From BS750m-G28 sp035527235 (GTDB taxonomy: Archaea > Thermoproteota > Bathyarchaeia > TCS64): 10,864 nt of DNA. Below the pieces are notes generated by a model, which saw only the letters and a list, made by a program, of their open reading frames with translations, was not told the DNA's origin and did no database searches. The position numbers were made by a program, and so were the translations under genes. Of this stretch, positions 1-6,969 are shown in pieces. Where the stretch lies: the NCBI GenBank assembly GCA_035527235.1, contig DATLAV010000218.1:1-10864 (forward strand). Reading direction: 5' to 3'. The number at the start of each line of letters is the position of its first letter. Position 1 is the first letter of the stretch.

Positions 1-798
1 AAGAGCGTAGTCTCCACCCTCATCGGGATCGCCATCGATGAAGGGTACGTCGAGGGCGTCAACCAGACCCTGCTGGACCTGTTCCCGGGGAGGACGCCTC
101 AGAACATGAACGCCTGGAAGGAGGAGATGACCCTCGAAGACCTCCTCACCATGACCGCGGGTTTCGACGCCCGGGATTCGTGGCTCTACGATTGGGAGGG
201 CCTCGATAGAATGCATGAGAGCCCCGACGCCCTCCAGTACGTCCTGGACCTCCAGGTAACAGTGGAGCCGGGCACCCGATTCGAGTACACCAACGGGGTG
301 TCCCACCTCCTCTCGTGCATCATCGATGAGACCACCGGGATGAGCTCCCTGGAATACGCCCGGGAAAGTCTCTTTTCACCCCTGGGAATTCACGATGTCG
401 AATGGGGGAACGACTCCCTGGGCAGGAACTGGGGATACAGCACCCTCTACCTCACGCCTCACGACATGGCGAAGTTCGGCTACCTCTTCTTGAACGGGGG
501 CCAGTGGGATGGGGCGCAGATCGTGTCAGAGACTTGGGTCAATGAGGCCACCAGAAAGCATGTGAACGCGAACCTGTGGGACGGGTACGGCTACCAGTGG
601 TGGGTTGACCCCTGGGGCCACTATCAGGCATTGGGATACAGGGGGCAACTCATATTCGTCGTCCCCGAGGATCAGATGGTGGTTGTCTTCACGGGCTCCG
701 ACCCGGATGTTCCCCCGTTCGCAGACTATCTCCTCAAAAACTGGATAATCCCGGCTGTGAACTCCGAGTTTTCCCTTTTTCCATCAGGTGAGGAGTGA
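1..798 (+). CDS. Beta-lactamase-family serine hydrolase (class C/PBP-like fold), 5' truncated by window edge
   Basis: The reading frame is open from base 1 to the TGA at 796-798, giving 265 residues of a longer protein. The family uses an acyl-serine mechanism (D-alanyl-D-alanine carboxypeptidases, class C beta-lactamases, esterases). The first codon encodes Lys followed by SVVSTLIGIA, which fits the residues just after the catalytic Ser of the SxxK motif, so the Ser lies 3 codons outside the window. The second motif YxN is present as EYTNG (Tyr codon 286-288, Asn codon 292-294). The third motif region is GYRGQ at 634-648, where many relatives have GYGGQ or HxG. EMTLEDLLTMTAGFD and LTPHDMAKFGYLFLNGG are typical of the family. 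An internal ATG at 106 is not the start, because conserved sequence continues upstream of it. The substrate cannot be told; an esterase or peptidase role is as likely as beta-lactam hydrolysis. The family call is secure and the specificity open. Confidence 0.9.
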   Translation, partial: KSVVSTLIGIAIDEGYVEGVNQTLLDLFPGRTPQNMNAWKEEMTLEDLLTMTAGFDARDSWLYDWEGLDRMHESPDALQYVLDLQVTVEPGTRFEYTNGVSHLLSCIIDETTGMSSLEYARESLFSPLGIHDVEWGNDSLGRNWGYSTLYLTPHDMAKFGYLFLNGGQWDGAQIVSETWVNEATRKHVNANLWDGYGYQWWVDPWGHYQALGYRGQLIFVVPEDQMVVVFTGSDPDVPPFADYLLKNWIIPAVNSEFSLFPSGEE

Positions 799-888
799 GA
801 CGCGAGAGGTCGTGTCGACTCCTCATCACAGTATAATTGGTGCTCTACCTGGGAGCTAAACACATGGCGAATTGATGAAAGTTCCTTT

Positions 889-902
889 GATAATATTATA
901 AG
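889..902 (+). promoter_or_regulatory. Archaeal TATA-box promoter of the M24 peptidase gene
   Basis: The motif gataatattataag lies about 30-40 nt before the ATG at 931, in an otherwise mixed-composition gap. With the usual archaeal spacing of about 25 nt from TATA to transcription start, the mRNA would begin around 918-925. That leaves a leader of only a few bases, and there is no Shine-Dalgarno-like sequence before the ATG, as expected for a leaderless archaeal transcript. Placement is inferred from sequence only. Confidence 0.5.
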
Positions 903-930
903 CCCCTGAGGGCATTTATCCTCGATTAAG

Positions 931-2058
931 ATGGATTTTAAGGGTCGATTGGAGCAGGCGCGCAAGAAGATGCGGGAGCGGGGCGTCGGCCTCATATACC
1001 TGCACAGGGGCGCCGACCTCTTCTACCTGACGGGGATCAGCAGGGGCGGCCCCGAGATGACGGATCACAACACCTACGGCGACTACGTCCAGGGAGCCTA
1101 CATCGGGGCCGATGACCTCTTCGTCCTCGTTGGACCCCGGATGGGGGGCAGCCGCTGGAAGGCCATGGTGGAGGACAAGCCCTACATCGATGACCTGCGC
1201 ATCGTTGGCGAGTCCGAGACCCCGAAGAAGGTGATGGGGGAGGTCCTAGCCAGGTTCAAGCTTAACGGGGCGGGTGTGATGGTGGACGACCGCGCGTGGA
1301 GCCACGCCACCCTCCTGCTCAAGGAGCACCTTCCCGGCTGCAAGCTTAGCCTCGCCAACGAGATCATCTCCCCCATGAGGATGATCAAGGACGCCGACGA
1401 GATCGCCACCATGAAGAAGGCTGGGGAAATAACGGACAAGGTGTACGGCGAGGTAGTGAACTACTTAAAGAGGGGGCAGACCGAGGTCGAGATAGTCAGC
1501 GAGATCGACTACCAGTTCAAGAGGCACGGGGCGATGTACTCCAGCTTCGTCTCTGCGGCGCGCTTCAGGAGCCCCAAGGAGCACCCGGGCAAGAGGGTGC
1601 TGTCGGAGGACGACGTCATCAGCTTCGACTTCGGGTGCGTCTACGAGGGCTACTGCAGCGACTTTGGGCGCATCGTCTACGTGGGGGATCCGCCGGAGAA
1701 GGTGAGGGAGATCCACGACAAGGTGATGAAGGCCCAGGCTGCCGGCATCGAGAAGATGGTGGACGGCACCATCACCGCGCAGGAGCTGGACAGGGTAGCC
1801 CGAGGGATCATCGAGGAGGCGGGGTACGGCCCCAACTTCGTTCATAGACTGGGGCATGGCATCGGGGTGACGGTGCACGAGCCGCCGTTCCTCTACATCC
1901 CTGATGACACGCTGCTGAGGACGGGGATGTGCTTCACGGTGGAGCCCAGCATCATGCTGCCCCAAAGCTGGTCGGCGAGGGTCGAGGACGTCGTCATGGT
2001 GACTGAGAAGGGTGGGGTGCCCTTCAGCAACTACCATAAAGAGCTGACGATAATCTAG
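931..2058 (+). CDS. M24-family metallopeptidase (Xaa-Pro aminopeptidase / Xaa-Pro dipeptidase-like)
   Basis: This is a complete 375-residue protein, the usual length for archaeal prolidase-type enzymes, which cleave bonds involving proline in peptides with a dinuclear metal centre. Residues 1-150 match the creatinase N-terminal domain in layout (RLEQARKKMRERGVGLIYL, FYLTGISR). Residues 155-375 are the pita-bread catalytic domain. All five metal ligands are visible: Asp233 (SFDFG), Asp244 (CSDFGR), His309 (RLGHGIG), Glu338 (VEPS) and Glu352 (RVEDV). His316 in VHEPP fits the second conserved His. The segment before the first Asp reads KEHPGKR rather than the common Asn-x-x-x-PH pattern, so substrate preference may differ from classical PepQ. 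No signal peptide is seen, so a cytoplasmic location is likely. The ATG at 931 is chosen because it sits just after a TATA box and begins the conserved N-terminal helix. The gene appears to be a single transcription unit, separate from the hydrolase upstream. Exact specificity is uncertain. Confidence 0.9.
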   Translation: MDFKGRLEQARKKMRERGVGLIYLHRGADLFYLTGISRGGPEMTDHNTYGDYVQGAYIGADDLFVLVGPRMGGSRWKAMVEDKPYIDDLRIVGESETPKKVMGEVLARFKLNGAGVMVDDRAWSHATLLLKEHLPGCKLSLANEIISPMRMIKDADEIATMKKAGEITDKVYGEVVNYLKRGQTEVEIVSEIDYQFKRHGAMYSSFVSAARFRSPKEHPGKRVLSEDDVISFDFGCVYEGYCSDFGRIVYVGDPPEKVREIHDKVMKAQAAGIEKMVDGTITAQELDRVARGIIEEAGYGPNFVHRLGHGIGVTVHEPPFLYIPDDTLLRTGMCFTVEPSIMLPQSWSARVEDVVMVTEKGGVPFSNYHKELTII

Positions 2059-2065
2059 AATCCCA

Positions 2066-2080
2066 TTTTAATTTTTATTA
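2066..2080 (+). terminator. T-rich candidate transcription terminator after the M24 gene
   Basis: The stretch ttttaatttttatta begins 8 bases after the stop codon. Archaeal RNA polymerase commonly terminates at oligo-T tracts without a hairpin, and I see no stem-loop here. The position between convergent genes fits termination. The call rests on composition and location alone. Confidence 0.4.
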
Positions 2081-2100
2081 TGACGAGTCACATGCTAGTG

Positions 2101-2457
2101 TTAGCCATCCCGTACTGCAATTTCGGCTTCGAGTACCTCGCATGCACACGATCTTTCAAGGAGTTTGATCATCTGTGAGACGCTTGTAACGAGCAACTGG
2201 CAGTTGAAGTTCACACAGTGATAGGCTGTCGCCTTCCCGCCGATACCCTGATATTCCTCAGCATAGCTTGCGACTTCGGCGACCTCTAGGGCCCCTCCGT
2301 CGGGCACGAAAAGGACCACTTTACTGGGCAGGGACCTCTCCCCAAGGGCCTTGAGTATCTCCCTCGTCTCCTCTGTATCAGGCGTAGCAGTCACAACGAC
2401 CTCGTGGGAGGGCTTGGTAATGAAGTCGAGGGCGGCCATGAAGAATTTGTGAGGGAA
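2101..2457 (-). pseudogene. C-terminal remnant of a YyaL/SPATA20 (DUF255, thioredoxin-domain) protein
   Basis: A minus-strand frame reads the extreme C-terminus of the YyaL/SPATA20 family, normally about 600-700 residues with an N-terminal thioredoxin-like domain and an (alpha/alpha)6 barrel. Visible signatures in order are FPHKFFMAALDF, THE-like PSHEVVVTATPD (in place of the usual EVVI-G), SKVVLFVPDGG, and the family hallmark GKATAYHCVNFNCQL (relatives have G-x-ATAYVC-x-NF-x-CQ-P-VT). About 100 residues align, and the thioredoxin domain and nearly the whole barrel are missing. The frame stays open upstream to an ATG ending at 2583, but residues before FPHK are basic, AT-influenced sequence with no family resemblance. 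An internal ATG ending at 2439 could allow translation of a short peptide, but it would lack the catalytic parts. I read it as a decayed gene end left by a deletion or rearrangement. It is convergent with the M24 gene. Confidence 0.7.
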
Positions 2458-2659
2458 CTGAGAAATTTTAGTTCGCACGATACGATTTGTGTATGCGATT
2501 AAATGTGAAGGTCGATTAGGGTATTCGAAAAGTGATATGCTTCTTCGCCTGCGCTTCCGTTTTACTATCAGTCCTGCGCGCACGAAATGTTATATTACGC
2601 CCACGAGAACGAGTGCATTCATAATGGTGTTCTGTAATCAGCATATTTTACAATTAAAA

Positions 2660-2694
2660 TTATATTTAAAATTCACATGTCTAGTTTTTTAAAC
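2660..2694 (+). promoter_or_regulatory. TATA-box promoter region of the three-gene surface operon
   Basis: Two TATA-like motifs precede the ATG at 2722: ttatatttaaaa (2660-2671) and gttttttaaac (2684-2694). The second is centred about 32 nt before the ATG, which would give an almost leaderless mRNA. The first would give a leader of about 25-30 nt. No ribosome-binding sequence is visible in ttggttaatat just before the start, which favours the proximal box. The surrounding 2584-2721 gap is the most AT-rich part of the left half. This is probably the main promoter for the three following genes, since the later junctions leave no room for another. Confidence 0.5.
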
Positions 2695-2721
2695 GAATAA
2701 GTCCAGATTATTGGTTAATAT

Positions 2722-5700
2722 ATGTACGGGCTCCTCTTCTCAGCTCCGGTCGATCTTCAAGAGAAGTCCATCAGAAAGTACCACTACTGCTCCCTCTGCA
2801 ACGCTCTTGGCCGGGGCTATGGTCACCAGTTCAGGTACCTCACCAATCACGACGCAACCTACCTCTCCATGCTGACCGCCGCCCAGATGAACGTTGAGAG
2901 CATGCTCCAATCCCCCCGATGCGCACTGAGAGGGAGAGCCGTATCCCGGACCGAGCAGGAGTACTCCTCGGCTGTCTCCCTCATGATGGCGAAGACGAAG
3001 CTGCTCGACGACTACTACGATGGTAGGTCGAGGCTCGCTTCCGTCAAGCTGGCTCTCATGGGGAAAGCCGTAGGTAAGGCGGAGGCCTGTCTGGCGGGGC
3101 TGGGGTTCCCATACGAGATTTTCGAGGAGGAGGTGAGGAGGCAGCACCTTCTGGAGAGGCGCTGGCCCGGAGCCAGTCTGGAGGATCTCTGCGCCCCCAC
3201 CGAGGAGATCGTCTCCAGCCTCTTCAGGCACACAGCCGTCCTGTCGAGGCGACGGGAGAACGCCGGCGTCCTCTCGGAGATCGGCAGGGACGTGGGGGCC
3301 TTGATGTATGTGATGGATAGCTACTCCGACGTCGGGGAGGACGGCAAGAGGGGCAGTTTCAACCCCCTCCTCTCCTGCGAGGGGATATGGCCGACGAGCC
3401 GGAGGAGGCTAGGGAGGCTGAAGAGCTTCTCCAAGGACTTCGCGAGGGGCAGGCTGGAGAGGATAAGGGAGAACTGCGCCAGGCTGAACCTTGACAACAA
3501 CGCGCGGCTGACCCTCTCCACACTCACCACGGACCTGCAGAGAAGGATAGACTCCATCATCGAGTTCGCGAATCAGCCCAGGAACAGGTTCTACATGATG
3601 AGCCTGGTCTTTCCCGCGGTCTACCTCCTCTACCCCAACGTGGGCCAGTCAGGGGAGTGCGACGATTGCTGCCCATGCGACATCTGCATGACGGACTGCG
3701 AGGCCGAGATACAGAGCACCTACGACTACATCACTGACAGCTTGATAACGGCGGGCGCGGCCACAGCGGGCGGGGCAATCGCAGCGGGTGCCGCAAACTC
3801 GGTTGTCAACTCCCTAACGGGGGGTGACAAGCCCGAGGAGCCTCCCGAGGATGAGCCGGAGGATGACAGGGACGAGGATCAGGATCAGCAGTACGTCCTG
3901 GAGTTGACCTGCGACAAGACAAGCGTCAAGGGGAACGGTACGGAGGGCTGCACATTCAGGGCGACTGTCAGGGGGAGCGACGGCAGCGCCCGCAACGCCT
4001 CATTCAGCTACTCATACGGGCCTGGAAGCGCCGGCACCCTGACGGCGTCTGGGCCCGAGGCCAGGTTCCAGTCCAGCTTCGTATTGAACGATGAGACCGT
4101 CACCGTGAGCTGCATCGCCACCGTAACGAGGGATTCGTGGATGGGCACCGGTGGACCCTCAGTTCAGGTGGGGCCGGCCACCAAGACCATCAGGGTGATA
4201 GGGGCCAAGCCCCGGCTGGACCTCAAGGCCAACCCCAAGTCGATCAAGGCCGACGGCAGGACCCTGATCATCATCGAGGCCCTCCTCTACCTCTTCGAGG
4301 GGGAGGCCCTCCCCGAGGCTCTCCTCTTCGATCTCGCGGAGGTCGCATACGGGGAGCTCACGGGGAAGCAGGTGAAGACTATCACCTTCAAGCCCAAGTA
4401 CACTCCCAGCGACAAGAGGGTAACGGTTACCGCCACCGCGGACGTGAGGCTCCCAGATGGCTCACTCCACAAAGTATCCGGCTCGGTGGGGATCTCCCTG
4501 ATCGGGGGCCACCCCAAGTTCAAGCTGACCGCATCTCCTGTGGAGGTCGTCTCCGACGGCAAGAACTTCGTGACGATAAGCGCTGAGTGCGAGATCTTCG
4601 GTGAGCCCGTCAAGGTGAAGCTGGACTTCCACCCCCACGACATGGGTGTCTTCCTGAAGCTCCTGGACATGTCAGTGAAGTTTCGGCCCCACTTCACGCC
4701 TGAGGACGACAAGGCTGTCGTCTTGGCCAACACGACAGTCTCTGTGCCCTCTGCCCCCCAGGGGGTCTTCCTGGAGGTCTCCACGCCAGTAACCTTGAGG
4801 AGCGCCCGTCTTGAGCTTAAGGCGACGCCGGAGGAGGTGGACGGGGACGAGGTCTCCCAGGTGAGGTTGGAGCTCGACCCCGACAACGTCACCAGCAGGT
4901 TCAACTTAAGCCTCAGGGCGGAGCCCTCTGACTCCGGTAAGTTCACGGGGGTCCAGCCGCCTACCAGTTTCATCCCCAACCTGACCGAGAACGACAAGGA
5001 CGTCACCATCGTGGTAACCCTGGACTCGGGGGTTAAGCGGTTCGAGAGGGACAAGACGATCAAGGTCATCGGCGCCTCCCCGAGGCTGGAGCTGAGGGCT
5101 GACCAGGCCTCGGCGAGGGGGGACGGCGAGACCCGGCTGAGGATCGACAACAACGTCACCCTCTTCGGGAAGCTGGCCGACGAGGGGAGGCTGCAGCAGC
5201 TCAACGCCCAGGTGGAGTGGGAGGAGAGGTCATCGGGCAAGTCTCTCGGGGACTTTGAGGACAAGCACCTGACCTACGCCTACTTTGTGCCGAAGCCCAG
5301 CCTCGAGGACGGCGAGACCACGCTGGTGGCGAAGCTCACCCTTGTCTCCAAGGAGACGGGGCTGAGGATAGAGGAGGAGTCGGATCCTCTCCGCATCAAG
5401 ATCGAGGGGGCTTATCCGAAGCTGAAGCTGGAGGCGGAGCCCGAGGTGATCCCCGGGGACCCGGGGAAGAGCAGCGAGGTGGAGGCCAAGCTGGTCATGT
5501 TCGGGGAGGAGCGGGCCATCCCGGAGGACGAGGAGGTTGACTTCTCCCTCGTCGACCCCCAGCTCGGCGTCCTGGAGAGGCTGGAGCCCTCCGTCACCTC
5601 CTTCAAGCCCAAGTTCCTGGCCAGGGACAGGGACACGGCGAAGGCGGAGCAGGAGGAGAAGGTGAAGGGCTCCATGGATGTGGAGGCCTCCAAGCTCTTC

Positions 5701-6969
5701 CCCGGCTCCAAGGAGAAGCTGGAGCAGCGGGTGCACGTAGAGGGGGAGACGGATATCCGTATCCTGGGCTGCTTGGTGAAGATCCTGGAGCCCGAGGCGA
5801 ACGCCAGCATGAAGGCTAACAAGGGGAAGCTTTTCGACGTGAAGGCTCGGGTTACGACCCCCGACGGCGAGTCAGTGCCCGAGGTAGACGTGAGGGTCAC
5901 ATTCGAGGACAAGACAAAGGACCCTGCGGTGACAACGACCCAGAGGGGGGAGACTAGCAGCGACGGGGAGGCCATCGTGGGCTTCAACTACTCGGGGCTG
6001 GAGAAGTCGAGGAACGGCACGATAACCGTCACCGCGGAGATAACAGGCGCAAAGGGGGCCCGGGACTGGGACCAGGTCACCGTCTCGGTGTCGAAGGCTG
6101 AGGAGGCCCTGAGGATGGAGCTTAACTCGGAGCCAGACCGGATCCCGGGGACACCCAGGACGGTCTCCGCTGAACGCATCGAGAGCAAGGTCGAGGCCAA
6201 GCTAATAGGGCCCAGCGGCGCCCTGGAGATGCCGGCCGGCAAGCAGGTGGAGTTCAAGGTCCTGGACGAGGAGCTGGGAGGACTGGAAGACCCCAAGCCG
6301 ACCAGCGTGGCCTTCAGGCCGAAGTTCATGGCCAAGGACAAGGACGGTGGAGTCCAGGAGCGGATGGTCTCCGTACAGGGAAACTTGGAGTTCACGATGA
6401 AGGAGGCGAGGAAGCTGGTTCCCTCCTACTCCGGGGCCTCCGAGGTTGAGACGGTCCGCCTGGAGGAGAAGACCGAGGTCACCCTGGAGGGCTGCATAGT
6501 GAAGATCACGGAGCCCGAGGAGGAGTCCACATACACGGCCAAGGACGGGAAGCTCTTCGACGTGAAGGCGAAGGTGACAACCCTGGCCGCCGAGGGGGCC
6601 GAGGGCGACCCGATCCCGGAGATAGACGTGAAGTTCACATTCGAGGACAGGACTAAGGAGTCCCCGGAGCCCGTGGAGGAGACGAAGACCACGGACGGCG
6701 AGGGCGTCGCCGAGATTGAGTACAACTTCACCGGCGCCGAGGAGTCCAGGGACGGGGAGATCATAATAAAGGCTGAGATACGCGGGGCAAAGAACAGCTT
6801 GGACTACGACGAGAAGAAGGTGATGGTCGCCAAGATTCCTGAGCTGACGCTGACTGCCTATGTTGCCCGCGTGTTCGAGAAGGAGGGGGGCGAGCCTGAC
6901 AAGACGTATGATCCTGAGAGGTACAAGGTGACCAGGACGATTAAGCTGGAGGTGGAGGAGAGTGAGTAA
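2722..6969 (+). CDS. Giant DUF5685-like protein fused to a tandem Ig/E-set-like repeat array (putative surface protein)
   Basis: A 1415-residue protein of unknown function. Residues 1-300 are helical and resemble DUF5685: YCSLCNALGRGYG (Cys23, Cys26), LTNHDATYLSM, KLLDDYYDG (Asp96, Asp97, Asp100) and VMDSYSDVGEDGKRGSFNPL (Asp199, Asp203, Asp207). A cysteine cluster follows (C313, C316, C317, C319, C322, C326), also typical of that family's end. Residues 341-366 are Gly/Ala-rich and could cross a membrane, and 370-390 is an acidic hinge. From 391 on, about nine beta domains repeat the starts LDLKANPKS, FKLTASPVE, LELKATPEE, LKLEAEPEV and the internal motif F-x-P-(K/H)-(Y/F)-x-x-x-D. Two alternate modules starting CLVKILEPE and CIVKITEPE resemble Big-1/invasin-like folds. 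Roughly ten N-x-S/T sequons in the array suit an exported, glycosylated region, but there is no N-terminal signal peptide, so an N-inside anchor at 341-366 is my inference. No C-terminal anchor or PGF/LPXTG-type sorting motif is seen. The ATG at 2722 begins the conserved MYG start. An all-cytoplasmic protein remains possible. Confidence 0.85.
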   Translation: MYGLLFSAPVDLQEKSIRKYHYCSLCNALGRGYGHQFRYLTNHDATYLSMLTAAQMNVESMLQSPRCALRGRAVSRTEQEYSSAVSLMMAKTKLLDDYYDGRSRLASVKLALMGKAVGKAEACLAGLGFPYEIFEEEVRRQHLLERRWPGASLEDLCAPTEEIVSSLFRHTAVLSRRRENAGVLSEIGRDVGALMYVMDSYSDVGEDGKRGSFNPLLSCEGIWPTSRRRLGRLKSFSKDFARGRLERIRENCARLNLDNNARLTLSTLTTDLQRRIDSIIEFANQPRNRFYMMSLVFPAVYLLYPNVGQSGECDDCCPCDICMTDCEAEIQSTYDYITDSLITAGAATAGGAIAAGAANSVVNSLTGGDKPEEPPEDEPEDDRDEDQDQQYVLELTCDKTSVKGNGTEGCTFRATVRGSDGSARNASFSYSYGPGSAGTLTASGPEARFQSSFVLNDETVTVSCIATVTRDSWMGTGGPSVQVGPATKTIRVIGAKPRLDLKANPKSIKADGRTLIIIEALLYLFEGEALPEALLFDLAEVAYGELTGKQVKTITFKPKYTPSDKRVTVTATADVRLPDGSLHKVSGSVGISLIGGHPKFKLTASPVEVVSDGKNFVTISAECEIFGEPVKVKLDFHPHDMGVFLKLLDMSVKFRPHFTPEDDKAVVLANTTVSVPSAPQGVFLEVSTPVTLRSARLELKATPEEVDGDEVSQVRLELDPDNVTSRFNLSLRAEPSDSGKFTGVQPPTSFIPNLTENDKDVTIVVTLDSGVKRFERDKTIKVIGASPRLELRADQASARGDGETRLRIDNNVTLFGKLADEGRLQQLNAQVEWEERSSGKSLGDFEDKHLTYAYFVPKPSLEDGETTLVAKLTLVSKETGLRIEEESDPLRIKIEGAYPKLKLEAEPEVIPGDPGKSSEVEAKLVMFGEERAIPEDEEVDFSLVDPQLGVLERLEPSVTSFKPKFLARDRDTAKAEQEEKVKGSMDVEASKLFPGSKEKLEQRVHVEGETDIRILGCLVKILEPEANASMKANKGKLFDVKARVTTPDGESVPEVDVRVTFEDKTKDPAVTTTQRGETSSDGEAIVGFNYSGLEKSRNGTITVTAEITGAKGARDWDQVTVSVSKAEEALRMELNSEPDRIPGTPRTVSAERIESKVEAKLIGPSGALEMPAGKQVEFKVLDEELGGLEDPKPTSVAFRPKFMAKDKDGGVQERMVSVQGNLEFTMKEARKLVPSYSGASEVETVRLEEKTEVTLEGCIVKITEPEEESTYTAKDGKLFDVKAKVTTLAAEGAEGDPIPEIDVKFTFEDRTKESPEPVEETKTTDGEGVAEIEYNFTGAEESRDGEIIIKAEIRGAKNSLDYDEKKVMVAKIPELTLTAYVARVFEKEGGEPDKTYDPERYKVTRTIKLEVEESE
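3892..6831 (+). repeat. Protein-level tandem array of about nine Ig/E-set-like domains
   Basis: Within the giant protein, residues 391-1370 split into units of about 90-130 residues: 391-494, 497-594, 597-693, 695-785, 787-896, 898-1016, 1017-1125, 1129-1257 and 1258-1370. Units typically begin with a (P/A)-x-L-x-L-x-A-x-P strand and a D/N-G turn, and many end in I-x-V-I-G-A or a variant. The F-x-P motif recurs as FKPKYTPSD, FRPHFTPED, FIPNLTEND, FKPKFLARD and FRPKFMAKD. The spacing and strand pattern fit an extracellular beta-sandwich stalk like those of invasins and S-layer-associated proteins. Boundaries are by eye, accurate to perhaps 5-10 residues. Confidence 0.7.
5413..6831 (+). repeat. 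Duplicated two-domain module (5413-6096 and 6106-6831)
   Basis: The last four domains are two copies of one pair. Copy 1 (residues 898-1125) and copy 2 (1129-1370) share EAEPEVIPG / NSEPDRIPG, FKPKFLARDRD / FRPKFMAKDKD, CLVKILEPE / CIVKITEPE, GKLFDVKARVTT / GKLFDVKAKVTT, VRVTFEDKTKD / VKFTFEDRTKE, and TAEITGAKG / KAEIRGAKN. DNA is also alike at the GKLFDVKA segment (5824-5850 and 6547-6573). The similarity is clearly higher than between any other units, so this is the most recent expansion of the array. Copy 2 is about 14 residues longer owing to small insertions. Confidence 0.8.

Noticed and set aside
768..781. T-rich run at the end of the serine hydrolase gene as a terminator
   Set aside because: It is inside the coding frame (FSLFP) and interrupted by CCC, so it is not clearly a termination signal.
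726..995. Minus-strand frame of 89 codons spanning the gap between the hydrolase and the M24 gene
   Set aside because: It overlaps the ends of both supported genes and the TATA box, and the protein resembles nothing.
1635..1847. Gly/Arg-rich plus-strand frame inside the M24 gene
   Set aside because: It is a shifted-frame shadow of the catalytic domain, with low-complexity GC-driven composition.
2489..2692. Plus-strand frame of 67 codons before the giant gene
   Set aside because: It runs through the AT-rich promoter region and its composition is that of random AT-rich sequence; no motif or plausible start signal.
4287..5264. Long minus-strand open frame (325 codons) inside the giant repeat gene
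   Set aside because: It lies antisense to a well-supported coding frame in GC-rich sequence and its translation is Ser/Leu-rich low-complexity with no recognisable domain; the same holds for other antisense frames across 2740-7125 and 7154-9204.
5413..6831. Possibility that the duplicated module is an assembly artefact
   Set aside because: The two copies differ at many positions and in length, and the frame is intact throughout, so a true, diverged duplication is more likely.
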